From the NCBI RefSeq assembly GCF_020181655.1, contig NZ_CP084032.1:1674001-1738000 (forward strand): a stretch of 64,000 nucleotides of DNA, in the 5' to 3' direction. Source of the stretch: Pectobacterium colocasium. Its GTDB lineage: Bacteria > Pseudomonadota > Gammaproteobacteria > Enterobacterales > Enterobacteriaceae. Under the pieces are notes generated by a model. The model ran no database searches, was not told the origin of the DNA, and saw only the letters and a program-made list of their open reading frames with translations. A program made the position numbers and the translations under genes. Of this stretch, positions 28,005 to 36,636 are shown piece after piece; position 1 is the first letter of the stretch; every line of letters starts with the position of its first letter.

Positions 28005-28036
28005 AAACGGCTAAAAGCGTCATCTTTTAGCCGTTT
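28005..28036 (-). terminator. Strong hairpin between hasA and hasD
   Basis: AAACGGCTAAAAG (28005-28017) and CTTTTAGCCGTTT (28024-28036) form a perfect 13-bp stem 2 bp after the hasA stop. Placed inside the operon, it would end or protect most hasA transcripts, so hemophore mRNA exceeds secretion-gene mRNA (inference). Confidence 0.75.
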
Positions 28037-28038
28037 TC

Positions 28039-28656
28039 TTATGCCGCCAGCAGATCGGTCGTTTCGGCGACGCCAACGACGTCAACCACGGTATCCGCAG
28101 AAAGTGCGGCATCGGACGTTGCTGTCGCGAAGCTCAGGCTATCCAGGCTCGCATTGATGTCGATACCCGCATTGGTCAGCGCGTCCAGTAGTGGCTGAAC
28201 CTGACCGCTCATCAGGCCGTAAATCACGTCATGCACCACACCGCGATCGCTAACCGTCAGGTTGGCGATATCGGTAGAGAGAGCCAGTCCGCTGAAGGTC
28301 ACTTCCGGCTCAGCAAGTGAATATGCGGTGCCCGCCGTGGTGCCGCCTTGCAGGACGTTACCGAATGACAGGGTATCCAGATCGCCGTACAGGGTGTGAG
28401 CGGGAGGGGAGAAGAGGCTATAGGTCAGATCGCCGCCGACAATGAGCGCGGAGAAATCGTTCTGCGTACTCGTGATCGCATATTGAGTACCGTCTATAAA
28501 GGTATCGCCGCCGTAAAAGCCCCCGGTATTATTGCCACCGACTTGAGTGTTACCCGCGGTATGATTAACGTCACCAAACGCTGCCGACCATTCAGTCAGA
28601 TAGCTGGCAATACTGTAATTGGCATAGTAGGCATCGTAGGTAATTGCAAAACTCAT
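28039..28656 (-). CDS. hasA: Secreted hemophore HasA
   Basis: Extracellular heme-capturing protein of 205 residues. The sequence follows Serratia HasA: FGDVNHTAGN with the distal ligand His32, GGDLTYSLF with the axial Tyr79, and PAHTLYGDL with His87 (Serratia His32, Tyr75, His83). HGVVHDVIYGLMSGQ-like sequence and the C-terminal secretion signal ending DLLAA are also present. There is no N-terminal signal peptide, as expected for type I secretion. ATG 28656 aligns with the known start; the frame upstream to 28758 is the hasR-hasA gap. Confidence 0.95.
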   Translation of the reverse strand: MSFAITYDAYYANYSIASYLTEWSAAFGDVNHTAGNTQVGGNNTGGFYGGDTFIDGTQYAITSTQNDFSALIVGGDLTYSLFSPPAHTLYGDLDTLSFGNVLQGGTTAGTAYSLAEPEVTFSGLALSTDIANLTVSDRGVVHDVIYGLMSGQVQPLLDALTNAGIDINASLDSLSFATATSDAALSADTVVDVVGVAETTDLLAA

Positions 28657-28683
28657 AATAGATTCCTCATTAACTAACGATCT

Positions 28684-28707
28684 ACAGGCACGGTCATCCG
28701 TGTCTGT
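28684..28707 (-). promoter_or_regulatory. Stem-loop just upstream of hasA
   Basis: ACAGGCACGG and CCGTGTCTGT form a 10-bp stem with one wobble pair and a 4-base loop, 28 bp before the hasA start. It may shield the hasA mRNA 5' end after processing. Confidence 0.45.
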
Positions 28708-28735
28708 CATGAAAGAGGATGAGCCATCCCATCCC

Positions 28736-28770
28736 CTTTGTTTTCCTGCCTCCCGCATAGGGAAACAAAG
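28736..28770 (-). promoter_or_regulatory. Stem-loop between hasR and hasA
   Basis: CTTTGTTTTCC (28736-28746) pairs with GGAAACAAAG (28761-28770) with one bulge, just past the hasR stop codon. It could act as a processing or attenuation site that lets HasA be made in excess over HasR. Confidence 0.5.
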
Positions 28771-28773
28771 AAA

Positions 28774-31452
28774 TCAGAATCGGTATTCCACGCCAGCCTG
28801 CACCGTTCTCCCTCGGCTTGGCGTGTAACCCAGTGATTCGCCATAGCTCACGATGTAAGTACGGTTAGCGATATTCTCGACAGAACCGCGCAGCGTCAGG
28901 CTGTTGGTCAGACGATAGCTGGCGTACAGGTCGTACACTTCATATTTGGGCCAGTCGGCTAAATAGGCGGAGTTGGCCGGGGCGGCAGCGTCCTGATAGC
29001 CGGGCGCAAAACGCATCGTCACACCCATATCCAGTTTGCGATCGAAGACGCGGGTGCCCAGCGTAACGGAACCGCGGTCGCCCGGCAGATAGGCGGCGTT
29101 GCTGAATAACAGCGTTTTCTGACAAGTGAAATCACTGGCTGTGGTATCGACTGGCGTGGAGTAGTAGTTGCCTCTGGAACCGCCGACGGTTGTGACGCCA
29201 CCCATCCAGGCCATCGGCGCACAGAAATCGTTATTGCCGATCATGTGGGTATAAGTGGCATCGACATACAAGAAGCCCGCGTCGTAATTCAACTGGTACT
29301 CCATGCCGCGGAAACGGCTCTTTGCCAGATTGTTCTGGAATACGGAGTTGCTAAGGGAGTAGCCGTTGTAGCCTGGTTTTGTGCGGGCACCGTTCAGGCT
29401 GATGTAGTTGTTTATCCGGGTGTCGAAATAGGACACTTTAGTCACCAGCCTGTCGCCATCCAGCAGCAAGTCAGGTTGCTGAATATTGAACCCGACCTCC
29501 CAGGCGCGGGAGCGTTCCGGTTTGAGATTGGGGTTCGGGTACAGGTAATAGTTACCTGCGCTGTAGGTGCCGTTGGCAAAGGTTTCGCTGACTGACGGCG
29601 GACGCCAGGACAGCCCGTAGCTGGTGAACAGCTGTAGCCATTCAACGCCGGGACGAACGCCAGCAAACAGCGTTGGGGAAAGCTTGCCGTGCTCGTCATC
29701 GATATTCCAATCCTGTGTGGTAGTGACGAACGCCGGGCAGAGTGCGATCGATCGTGCCGTACAGGGATTGGTGACGGTATAGGGGATTTCCCGATAGCTG
29801 ATGCTGGTGGTGCCGCGTAACCGGTAGCGATCGTAACGCAGGCCGCCTTGCAGCGTTATCCATTCGTCGTACGCGTAATTCAGATTCGCGAACAGACTGG
29901 CCATTGCACGGTTTCCTTCCGGAGTGGCGTTACTGGCTGTGCTATTGGTGCTGTCCGTGGTGATCTTGTCGTAATAGAAATCCAGCCCGTAGTCGGCTTT
30001 CAGATCGTGCGCGCCCAACTGCCACAGCGTTGAGGTGTTTTGCGCCTGCGCGCCGTAAGTCCGTAACCGCGTGCTTTCGTGATACGCGCTGGTATTAGAG
30101 AGGGCATAGTTATTGGTGTCGTTATTGGTATCGGCGTAATAAATCTTGGCCTTAAAATCCAGCCAGCGCTGGTTGTCTGGCTTCAGACTGTAATCCAGCG
30201 CGGTACTGCGCGCCATAATCTCGCTATGTCCGCTGGCTCGCCAGCCCAGTTCGGTATTCGAGAGATTGGATAGCGTCCCGGCATTTTCAGAAGAGGTTTG
30301 CGTTTGCATATAGCTGAGCTGGAAGCGCTGGTTAGCGGGCAGATTCCAGCCGATTTTCGCCAGCCGTGAGCGCATGGTGTAGGCCGCATTGGTGACTTTC
30401 TGATGCTTTAAATTATTGGCCCATTCTTCATAATGAGTTGAATTACCGGGAATACGAATATTCCCGAGGTTACCGTCATTGCCCGGCCAGTAGTCGCCCA
30501 GATGACGCTCGCTGGCACCGACCAGGATGTCGCCGCTTTCGTTACCCAACGCGAGAACCCCACTGCCGATAAAATGCGTGCCATTATCGCCAGTGCTGGC
30601 GTGCAGTTTTCCACCCAGTTCTTTACCCGGTGCCAGGAAATCGTGGGCATTGACGGTGTTAAACGTGGCGACGCCGCCCAGCGTACCCGCGCTGCCCATT
30701 ACGTTGGTCGCCCCTTTCTCAATGGTGGCACCGGAGAGCAGCTCCGAGTCGATATACATCTGTCCATTACGCTGGCCGTAGCCAGTTTTTTGAAAATTCT
30801 GCCGCACGCCGTCGATGTTCATATTCACGCGACCAAAGTCCTGTATTCCTCGGATATTGACCGACAGCGAAGGATCCTGCTGGCTCACGCTGGAGTAAAC
30901 GCCAGCGGACTGCTCCAGCATATCGGCAGCGTGGCGGGCTGGGCGGTTGTCCATCTGCTCGCGTGAGATGACGCTGATGGCGCGCGGTTGTTCGTAGATC
31001 CAGTCACCCGGATTAGCGACGGTAAACGCCCGTACCGTCATCACGTCATCTATTTTTACCGTATCGACGTTGACTGAACGAGGGCGCAGAGTAATGACGC
31101 CATTGCTGCCGATTTGGAAATCGATCGGGTTAGCACCGATCAACTGGCGCAGCCCTTGCTCGGGTGCGAAACGCCCTTGAAGCGCAGTGGCCTGCATATT
31201 TTCCAGTTTGACGTCGGCAAAAAAGACCTGTAGCCCAGCCTGTTCCGCAAAGCGGAGCAACGCGCTGCTCAACGGTTGTGTGCTGATGGAAAAGGTGGCA
31301 CTTTGGCGGGTTGCTTCCTGAACGTTGGCAGTGTGGGTCTCTGCTTGCACAGAATGGAATGTACCAGGCAGCGAAAGCGCGATGCCGACGGTAAGAGAAA
31401 GTGGGTTAAGTTGTAACAAGCGGCTGTCTTGCTGTTGTGCTTTTTTAAACAT
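28774..31452 (-). CDS. hasR: TonB-dependent heme/hemophore receptor HasR
   Basis: Outer-membrane receptor of 892 residues. After a signal peptide, an STN signalling domain (about 50-125: FSISTQPLSSALLRFAEQAG) contacts the anti-sigma factor. The plug (about 140-270: SVISREQMDNRPARHAADML) and a 22-strand barrel ending in AGVEYRF follow. The heme-receptor motif YPNPNLKPERSRAWE is present. It accepts heme from HasA and signals through HasS/HasI. A Fur-like box lies about 80 bp upstream, but the sigma and anti-sigma genes are separated from it by an inserted module. Confidence 0.92.
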   Translation of the reverse strand: MFKKAQQQDSRLLQLNPLSLTVGIALSLPGTFHSVQAETHTANVQEATRQSATFSISTQPLSSALLRFAEQAGLQVFFADVKLENMQATALQGRFAPEQGLRQLIGANPIDFQIGSNGVITLRPRSVNVDTVKIDDVMTVRAFTVANPGDWIYEQPRAISVISREQMDNRPARHAADMLEQSAGVYSSVSQQDPSLSVNIRGIQDFGRVNMNIDGVRQNFQKTGYGQRNGQMYIDSELLSGATIEKGATNVMGSAGTLGGVATFNTVNAHDFLAPGKELGGKLHASTGDNGTHFIGSGVLALGNESGDILVGASERHLGDYWPGNDGNLGNIRIPGNSTHYEEWANNLKHQKVTNAAYTMRSRLAKIGWNLPANQRFQLSYMQTQTSSENAGTLSNLSNTELGWRASGHSEIMARSTALDYSLKPDNQRWLDFKAKIYYADTNNDTNNYALSNTSAYHESTRLRTYGAQAQNTSTLWQLGAHDLKADYGLDFYYDKITTDSTNSTASNATPEGNRAMASLFANLNYAYDEWITLQGGLRYDRYRLRGTTSISYREIPYTVTNPCTARSIALCPAFVTTTQDWNIDDEHGKLSPTLFAGVRPGVEWLQLFTSYGLSWRPPSVSETFANGTYSAGNYYLYPNPNLKPERSRAWEVGFNIQQPDLLLDGDRLVTKVSYFDTRINNYISLNGARTKPGYNGYSLSNSVFQNNLAKSRFRGMEYQLNYDAGFLYVDATYTHMIGNNDFCAPMAWMGGVTTVGGSRGNYYSTPVDTTASDFTCQKTLLFSNAAYLPGDRGSVTLGTRVFDRKLDMGVTMRFAPGYQDAAAPANSAYLADWPKYEVYDLYASYRLTNSLTLRGSVENIANRTYIVSYGESLGYTPSRGRTVQAGVEYRF

Positions 31453-31490
31453 TTTTCGCCTGGTCTGCCATTCGTTAAATTACCAATAAG

Positions 31491-31503
31491 CATTAATAAA
31501 CAA
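31491..31503. repeat. 13-bp direct repeat, left copy
   Basis: CATTAATAAACAA here recurs exactly at 32727-32739. The two copies bracket 1.24 kb that contains the AbiEii-type module and the hasR Fur-like box. Confidence 0.5.
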
Positions 31504-31531
31504 AGGGATAATTAACCTTTCTTTTCTTAAT

Positions 31532-31550
31532 GAAAATGATAATAAAAATC
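31532..31550 (-). promoter_or_regulatory. Fur-like box upstream of hasR
   Basis: GAAAATGATAATAAAAATC matches the 19-bp Fur consensus at 15 of 19 positions, and the overlapping AATGATAATAAAAATCATT is itself palindromic. It lies 80-98 bp upstream of hasR, in agreement with iron control of has genes in Serratia. Confidence 0.75.
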
Positions 31551-31661
31551 ATTACCTAAATATGAAGACGGCTGAGAAGACAGAACCCGTAAAAAAATAT
31601 TTAAATTTTTTTCTACGGCGCGTTGCGGCCTTGTGAACGTAAAGGGCGTTTATGAGAGAGC

Positions 31662-31682
31662 GCCACGCCTGAGCGGCGTGGC
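31662..31682. terminator. Stem-loop between hasR and the AbiEii-type module
   Basis: GCCACGCC and GGCGTGGC form a perfect 8-bp stem with a 5-base loop. No clear T-run follows on either strand, so a terminator role is uncertain. Confidence 0.35.
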
Positions 31683-31786
31683 AAGGGTGGGACTACCGAT
31701 GTAAGTAGAACTTGCCCAAAAATGATTAATCGCTATACTAATTGCATGTATATTGTGTTATATGCGACTTTGAGTCAGGTGGTTGT

Positions 31787-31993
31787 ATGGGTGAAATTAT
31801 TCGAAGCGAGTATCCGGAATTGGATAGGGTGCTTTGGGATTACCACACTCAGAGAATTCCGGCTGATTTGGCTTTTCGTATGTATGAAGAGCGTTGGAGA
31901 TTTGTCGATAAGAATCGTATAGGCCAGAACGAACGTCTTCTTATTGAAAAGCTTACTGAACTATATGGTAACGGTCTTTTCATGGCTGCATGA
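31787..31993 (+). CDS. Small protein upstream of the AbiEii-type toxin gene (putative antitoxin partner)
   Basis: Protein of 68 residues beginning MGEIIRSEYPELDRVLWDY, rich in charged residues and apparently all helical. ATG 31787 follows AGGTGG by about 6 bp; the longer frame from 31742 lacks such a site. I do not recognise the family. Position 13 bp before a nucleotidyltransferase-type toxin gene suggests an antitoxin or partner. AT-rich codon use unlike the flanking has genes points to acquisition. Confidence 0.5.
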   Translation: MGEIIRSEYPELDRVLWDYHTQRIPADLAFRMYEERWRFVDKNRIGQNERLLIEKLTELYGNGLFMAA

Positions 31994-32006
31994 GGGTGAA
32001 TATCGC

Positions 32007-32702
32007 GTGACTGAATATAAGATATCTCATCATAAGATAATCAGATCGGTGTTGGATAATTTCAACACCGATTTTTTTATTGCAAATTCGATTTTCTTTG
32101 GTGGCGGCACTCGGATTGCTCTTGAGATTAATGAGTACAGAGAATCCATTGATGTTGATTTTTTATGCCCAAATAAGGACTCATATCGAGCTGTAAGGGA
32201 GCAAGTTACATCGGGGTCTCTTGGGTTGCTTGTAAAAAAAGAATTCAGTTATGCAAGAGAGATAACTTTTGACCGATACGCGGTTAGAACGTTTATCGAT
32301 GAACAAGATACAAAAGTTAAACTTGAGATTGTTAGCTTTGACAACTATGAGTTAGTTGCAGATGACCGTAATATTTTTCCCATTCCTTGTATAGATAGAG
32401 AAACTTGTTTTTATACAAAATTGCTCGCAAATGCGGATAGGTGCTTAGTGGGTCAATGCAAGGATGTCTTTGATATTATTGCGATGTATGACGAATGGGG
32501 TAGTATACCTGAACGCGCACTTAGTAAGGCTGAAGAACACTATGGCTCTACTGTGTTAAAAACGCTAATTTGTTCTTTGCGACATATACAATCTAATAAA
32601 GAAAAATATTATCAGATAGCAGAAAATTTGCTGATCCAAGAAGAGTATGCAAAGCGGCTCATTGATAAATCAGCGGATGAGTTGCTTATCAGTATTCAGT
32701 AG
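32007..32702 (+). CDS. AbiEii/AbiGii-type nucleotidyltransferase toxin family protein
   Basis: Protein of 231 residues. The nucleotidyltransferase core is IFFGGGTRIALEINEYRESI followed by DVDFLCP, with the GG..R and DxD elements of the AbiEii/MenT fold near residues 40-65. FYTKLLANADRCLVGQCKDVFDI, another family hallmark, lies near 150. Such proteins nucleotidylate tRNA or other acceptors in type IV-like toxin-antitoxin or abortive-infection pairs. GTG 32007 is preceded by GAGGGTG; an upstream in-frame ATG at 31944 would overlap the small gene. Base composition is markedly AT-rich. The target and any phage defence are inferred from the family only. Confidence 0.72.
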   Translation: MTEYKISHHKIIRSVLDNFNTDFFIANSIFFGGGTRIALEINEYRESIDVDFLCPNKDSYRAVREQVTSGSLGLLVKKEFSYAREITFDRYAVRTFIDEQDTKVKLEIVSFDNYELVADDRNIFPIPCIDRETCFYTKLLANADRCLVGQCKDVFDIIAMYDEWGSIPERALSKAEEHYGSTVLKTLICSLRHIQSNKEKYYQIAENLLIQEEYAKRLIDKSADELLISIQ

Positions 32703-32726
32703 CAGGTAATTCTATTTATTCCTTCA

Positions 32727-32739
32727 CATTAATAAACAA
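32727..32739. repeat. 13-bp direct repeat, right copy
   Basis: Exact repeat of CATTAATAAACAA at 31491-31503. Region 32740-32987 beyond it is AT-rich and carries no supportable gene. Confidence 0.5.
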
Positions 32740-32987
32740 CGCAAGAATAAAGATTTTTGGAGTGGGCGTCAGTATCAACATTCATTGTTGACCTGTTCCA
32801 TTGATTAATACACCAAGATTGCATGTTCGTCCGCAGATCCTTGGCAAATATGAAGCCCGGCAGCTATCAACTGATACCCTGCTATCAGGGGACATCATCG
32901 AATTTACGATAATCAATAGTAATCCCATATTTAGTGCTATCGCTGTTGATGGCTTCTCGAGTTTCTTTCATTCATTGAATTCTTTAA

Positions 32988-33941
32988 TCAGTACAGCACG
33001 GTAACGCCGGGGAGTGAAACGGTTTTGGCGCCCAGTTCGCTGGTGATGGTTTGCAACGCGCCATCCAGCTCGTTCAGTGAAAAAATGCCGCTGACCTGAC
33101 GCTGGCGCAGTGTTGAATTGGGAATGACGATCGTACCCGTTCGATACTGATTGATACGGGCGATCACGATGGCTAACGGCTGTTGATCAAAGATCAGCAG
33201 GCCACGTCGCCAGTCGCCGCGCTCGCGGCTATTCCAGCCGGGGAGTCGCATCATCCCCTGTTCGGTATAGCGTGCCGCCTGCTGCTCATCAAGCTGCAGT
33301 GTTTCTCCGCTTGCCGTGACCTGCACGCTGTGTTCCACCACGCCAACGGTTGTTGTCTGTGATGAATGTTGCACGATGAACTGCGTGCCCAGCGCCTGTG
33401 TGGTGCCTGAGGCAGCATCAACCAGAAAAGGCCGCTGTTCCTGTGTGTTTGTTGGGGCGACGGTGAACCAGGCGGAGCCTTGCAGCAGCGTAACGCGCCG
33501 CTCTTGTGGTGTATAAGCGAGCGCAATGGCGCTACCCGCATCCATATCGACCTGACTACCATCCGGTAGCGTAACCTGTTTAACCTGATGGTCGGCACGA
33601 TAATCCGAGCGCAGCATGAGGATGCCGTCGGAAAGCCATGTTGTGCCGATACTGAAACCCAGCAGCAATAACGCGGCTATTTTCCACTGTGTCGCGCGAT
33701 TGACGCGTCGGCTGGGCAATGTTGCCGGTGGTTGTCGTTGCAGCACTTGCTGCTGCTCGGCGCTGAGCGACCCGAGCCCATGCCAAAGCCTCCCAGCCTG
33801 TTCCAACGCGTGGCGATGGCGCAGATCCTGTGCCAGCCAGTGCTGGAAGGTCAGTTCCTGTTCATCGTCCAGCGGCGCTTCGGCCAAACGTATGGCCCAG
33901 CGTGCTGCCTGCTGATGGATTTCAGGGGGATAATCGTTCAT
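32988..33941 (-). CDS. hasS: FecR-like anti-sigma regulator HasS
   Basis: Inner-membrane regulator of 317 residues. The cytoplasmic N-terminal domain (HQQAARWAIRLAEAPLDDEQ) binds the sigma factor. One membrane helix lies near residues 85-107 (WKIAALLLLGFSIGTTWLSD). The periplasmic FecR domain includes GSQVDMDAGSAIALAYTPQE, and the C-terminal part contacts the STN domain of HasR. In Serratia HasS restrains HasI until HasR is loaded with heme-HasA. It lies 117 bp after hasI; hasR, normally next, is displaced by the AbiEii-type module. Confidence 0.87.
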   Translation of the reverse strand: MNDYPPEIHQQAARWAIRLAEAPLDDEQELTFQHWLAQDLRHRHALEQAGRLWHGLGSLSAEQQQVLQRQPPATLPSRRVNRATQWKIAALLLLGFSIGTTWLSDGILMLRSDYRADHQVKQVTLPDGSQVDMDAGSAIALAYTPQERRVTLLQGSAWFTVAPTNTQEQRPFLVDAASGTTQALGTQFIVQHSSQTTTVGVVEHSVQVTASGETLQLDEQQAARYTEQGMMRLPGWNSRERGDWRRGLLIFDQQPLAIVIARINQYRTGTIVIPNSTLRQRQVSGIFSLNELDGALQTITSELGAKTVSLPGVTVLY

Positions 33942-34058
33942 GTTGTAGGCCTGGAGTGTGTAGGGTCTCTAAATAGGTAGACGTCTGACGGCAATAAACC
34001 CGTAAATAATTTGTGATTATTTCATGGTGGTCGATGCTTTTCATGATAATGATCGCTT

Positions 34059-34568
34059 TCACGAGGAGCGGCTCGTCATCATCGCATGCAGCGTCATGGC
34101 AAGGTGTTTCTCAACCGTGCTGAGAGAAACCTCCAACTGCTCAGCAATTTGCGCCTGCGTCATGTGTTCAAACCGGTGCAGATGAAATATCAGCTGCGTG
34201 CGCTCTGGCAGCGTTGCCAGTACGTTCGCCAGACGTTCCAGCTCCTGTTGAGCGATGGCCGTTTGATCGAGCTGGGGTGCAACATCCGGCAGGTATTCCA
34301 GCGTCGCTTCCACGTCGTCAACAGACGTCGCCATCTGCCAGCGTTGCTGGTGACGGACATGGTCGAGCAGCAAGTTATTTGCTGTCTTATAGAGATACGC
34401 TTTTTTATCGTCTACATTATCCTGCTGTTCCAGCCTTTGCGCCAACCGTAAAAAACTCTCTTGCACCAGATCTGCCGCTGCCTGAGGGTCACGCAGTTTA
34501 TGATTGAGATAGCGTTCTAACCGTTCTGCATAGTGGTTGAACAGCATTCTGAGTTCAGACTCTGACAT
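34059..34568 (-). CDS. hasI: ECF sigma factor HasI (FecI-like)
   Basis: Extracytoplasmic-function sigma factor of 169 residues. Region 2 is LRDPQAAADLVQESFLRLAQ near residues 22-42, and region 4 is MTQAQIAEQLEVSLSTVEKH near 135-155. The FecI-type group transcribes outer-membrane receptor genes when released by its FecR-like partner. A near-perfect Fur-like palindrome about 140 bp upstream implies iron repression of the whole cascade. Confidence 0.88.
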   Translation of the reverse strand: MSESELRMLFNHYAERLERYLNHKLRDPQAAADLVQESFLRLAQRLEQQDNVDDKKAYLYKTANNLLLDHVRHQQRWQMATSVDDVEATLEYLPDVAPQLDQTAIAQQELERLANVLATLPERTQLIFHLHRFEHMTQAQIAEQLEVSLSTVEKHLAMTLHAMMTSRSS

Positions 34569-34706
34569 GCCAACGCCCCGTCAGGTGACCTTCCCGCCGC
34601 CTTTGCTGCAACAGAACCCCTTTTCCCTTGCCACGGCGCTATCCATAGCAATGCACAGCACTGTCCGTCGACGGGGTAAGGCCCTGAATAATAAATTTAA
34701 TGTAAT

Positions 34707-34721
34707 TGATAATTATTATCA
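34707..34721 (-). promoter_or_regulatory. Fur-like box upstream of hasI
   Basis: TGATAATTATTATCA is an exact match to both arms of the 7-1-7 Fur site TGATAAT-N-ATTATCA. It lies between divergent hasI and the small gene at 34829, so it may affect either. Confidence 0.85.
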
Positions 34722-34828
34722 CATATGGAGAACCGGAAAGCAGAGTTAAATCTTCTTCAGATTGGCGGATTTTCGCCGTCGACTACACTTATCTTTGTTG
34801 ACGTATTATTCGATTAAGAGGAATGACG

Positions 34829-34990
34829 ATGGCGACGAAGGACGATCCTAAAGACGTGACGGTCAGCGAAGGGCTGGCAAAAGTGCATGAGGCGTCAGAT
34901 CAACTGACGGAAGAGGAAATTGAGGCGCTGGCGGAGGAGGCCCGACAGGCTGCTACGCAGACGAAGAAAGCGTCTGACAATAGGCCTTAG
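34829..34990 (+). CDS. Small acidic protein, 53 residues, unknown function
   Basis: A short frame with an ATG 7 bp behind AGAGGA encodes MATKDDPKDVTVSEGLAKVH and an amphipathic, Glu/Ala-rich helix (LTEEEIEALAEEARQAA) with a basic tail. Codon use looks coding. The family is not recognised. It is divergent from hasI and shares the Fur-boxed gap, but no link to iron is shown. Confidence 0.55.
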   Translation: MATKDDPKDVTVSEGLAKVHEASDQLTEEEIEALAEEARQAATQTKKASDNRP

Positions 34991-35035
34991 CAGGATATCG
35001 CCTGTCAGGGAAGCGATGGGCTATCAAACATAAGG

Positions 35036-35051
35036 TGGCAGGTTTTTTGCA
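35036..35051 (+). promoter_or_regulatory. Sigma-54-type promoter of patD
   Basis: TGGCAGGTTTTTTGCA matches the sigma-54 consensus TGGCACG-N4-TTGCA at all but one defined position, with GG and GC elements at the required spacing. It lies 59 bp upstream of the patD start. Confidence 0.7.
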
Positions 35052-35110
35052 CAGACATTTTGCAGATAGTGGTGAAAAACACGACGATTTTCTCTCTGTA
35101 AGGAAAATGT

Positions 35111-36535
35111 ATGTACAACAAATTACTGATAGAAGGCAAGCTGGTAGCAGGGAAAGGTGAAGCGTTGCCAGTATTCAATCCCGCGACGGGAGAGCAAATT
35201 GCCGCCATTGCGCAGGCCGATCTGCACCAGGTTGATGCAGCGGTTCTGGCCGCAGAGTCCGCCTTTGCACACTGGGGACAGACTACGCCGAAAACGCGTG
35301 CGACGCTGCTGCTACAGATTGCCGATGCCATTGAAGAACACGCTGAGGAATTTGCCAAACTTGAATCGCTAAACTGCGGTAAACCCTATCATGCGGCGCT
35401 GAATGATGAAGTGCCCGCGGTCGCCGATGTGTTTCGTTTTTTTGCCGGTGCGGCGCGCTGCCTGAGCGGTTCGGCGGCGGGAGAGTATCTCGAAGGACAT
35501 ACTTCCATGATCCGGCGCGATCCGGTTGGTGTTGTCGCCTCCATCGCCCCGTGGAACTACCCGCTGATGATGGCGTCGTGGAAGCTGGCTCCCGCGCTGG
35601 CGGCAGGAAACTGCGTGGTGTTGAAACCGGCGGAGCAAACTCCACTGACTACCTTCTATCTGGCCCATCTGCTGGCGGAGATCCTGCCTGCGGGCGTGGT
35701 GAATATCGTGTTTGGGCGCGGGGCGGATATCGGCGATGCGCTGACAGGACATGAGAAAGTGAATATGGTGTCGCTGACCGGTTCAATTGCGACCGGTGCG
35801 CATATTCTGTCGCATACCGCCGCGAGCGTAAAACGAACGCATATGGAGCTGGGCGGCAAAGCGCCAGTGATTGTCTTTGACGATGCGAATATCGATCAGG
35901 TCGTTGACGGAATCCGCAGCTTCGGTTTCTACAATGCGGGGCAAGACTGTACCGCGGCCTGCCGGTTGTATGTACAGCGCGCAGTCTACGATGAGGTTGT
36001 GGAGGCATTAGGTAAAGCGGTAGCGACGCTGAAAATGGGCGATCCGCATGATGAAAGCACTGAGCTGGGGCCGTTGATCACCGAGCCGCAGCTTGAGCGC
36101 GTTATCGGCTTTGTTGAACGTGCCAAAGCGCTGCCACACATCACGGTAGTGACCGGTGGCGAACGTGTGAAAGGGCAGGGATTCTACTTCCAACCTACGG
36201 TACTGGCGGGGGCGAAACAGGACGATGAAATCGTACAGAAAGAGGTGTTTGGCCCGGTGATCTCGATTACGCCGTTCGACGATGAAGCGCAGGTCATTGG
36301 TTGGGCGAACGCCTCGCACTACGGGTTGGCCTCGTCAGTCTGGACGCGTGATATTGGCCGGGCGCACCGTCTGGCCGCCTGTCTACAGTACGGCTGCACC
36401 TGGGTGAATACCCACTTCATGCTGGTCAGTGAAATGCCACACGGCGGGCAAAAGTTGTCGGGCTATGGCAAGGATATGTCGATGTACGGTCTGGAGGATT
36501 ACACCATCGTGCGCCATATCATGATCCGTCACTGA
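35111..36535 (+). CDS. patD: Gamma-aminobutyraldehyde dehydrogenase PatD
   Basis: Aldehyde dehydrogenase of 474 residues, the same length as E. coli YdcW/Pat[21 protein letters not shown], the NAD-binding [12 protein letters not shown], the catalytic Glu in MELGGKAP and the catalytic Cys in [12 protein letters not shown] are visible. It oxidises 4-aminobutanal to GABA, the second step of putrescine breakdown by transamination. The first-step gene patA lies downstream on the same strand. AGGA precedes the ATG. Confidence 0.92.
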   Translation: MYNKLLIEGKLVAGKGEALPVFNPATGEQIAAIAQADLHQVDAAVLAAESAFAHWGQTTPKTRATLLLQIADAIEEHAEEFAKLESLNCGKPYHAALNDEVPAVADVFRFFAGAARCLSGSAAGEYLEGHTSMIRRDPVGVVASIAPWNYPLMMASWKLAPALAAGNCVVLKPAEQTPLTTFYLAHLLAEILPAGVVNIVFGRGADIGDALTGHEKVNMVSLTGSIATGAHILSHTAASVKRTHMELGGKAPVIVFDDANIDQVVDGIRSFGFYNAGQDCTAACRLYVQRAVYDEVVEALGKAVATLKMGDPHDESTELGPLITEPQLERVIGFVERAKALPHITVVTGGERVKGQGFYFQPTVLAGAKQDDEIVQKEVFGPVISITPFDDEAQVIGWANASHYGLASSVWTRDIGRAHRLAACLQYGCTWVNTHFMLVSEMPHGGQKLSGYGKDMSMYGLEDYTIVRHIMIRH

Positions 36536-36613
36536 GATGACGCACTCCATCTCAGGAGCCGCTTGTCTTGAAAAAGACGTCAGGTGCTGAAATAGCGAGT
36601 TTGTCCAGCCTCG

Positions 36614-36636
36614 GCGTGCCCCAAAAGAGGGCACGC
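36614..36636 (+). terminator. Stem-loop after patD
   Basis: GCGTGCCC (36614-36621) and GGGCACGC (36629-36636) form a perfect 8-bp stem with a 7-base loop. There is no T-tract, so termination may be partial. Confidence 0.5.

Larger units (their letters stand above)
31504..31786. other. Promoter region of hasR and left flank of the AbiEii-type module
   Basis: Counting from the hasR start, the gap to the next gene is 334 bp. It holds a Fur-like box (31532-31550), an AT-rich tract, and a small perfect stem GCCACGCC/GGCGTGGC at 31662-31682. No credible open frame besides the one starting at 31787. Confidence 0.5.

Noticed and set aside
31722..31922. Frame of 66 codons overlapping the putative antitoxin gene
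   Set aside because: Different frame, no ribosome site, and low-complexity hydrophobic content; the 31787 frame fits better.
32801..33004. Frame of 67 codons between the AbiEii-type gene and hasS
   Set aside because: No ribosome site, it overlaps the hasS end antisense, and it resembles no family.
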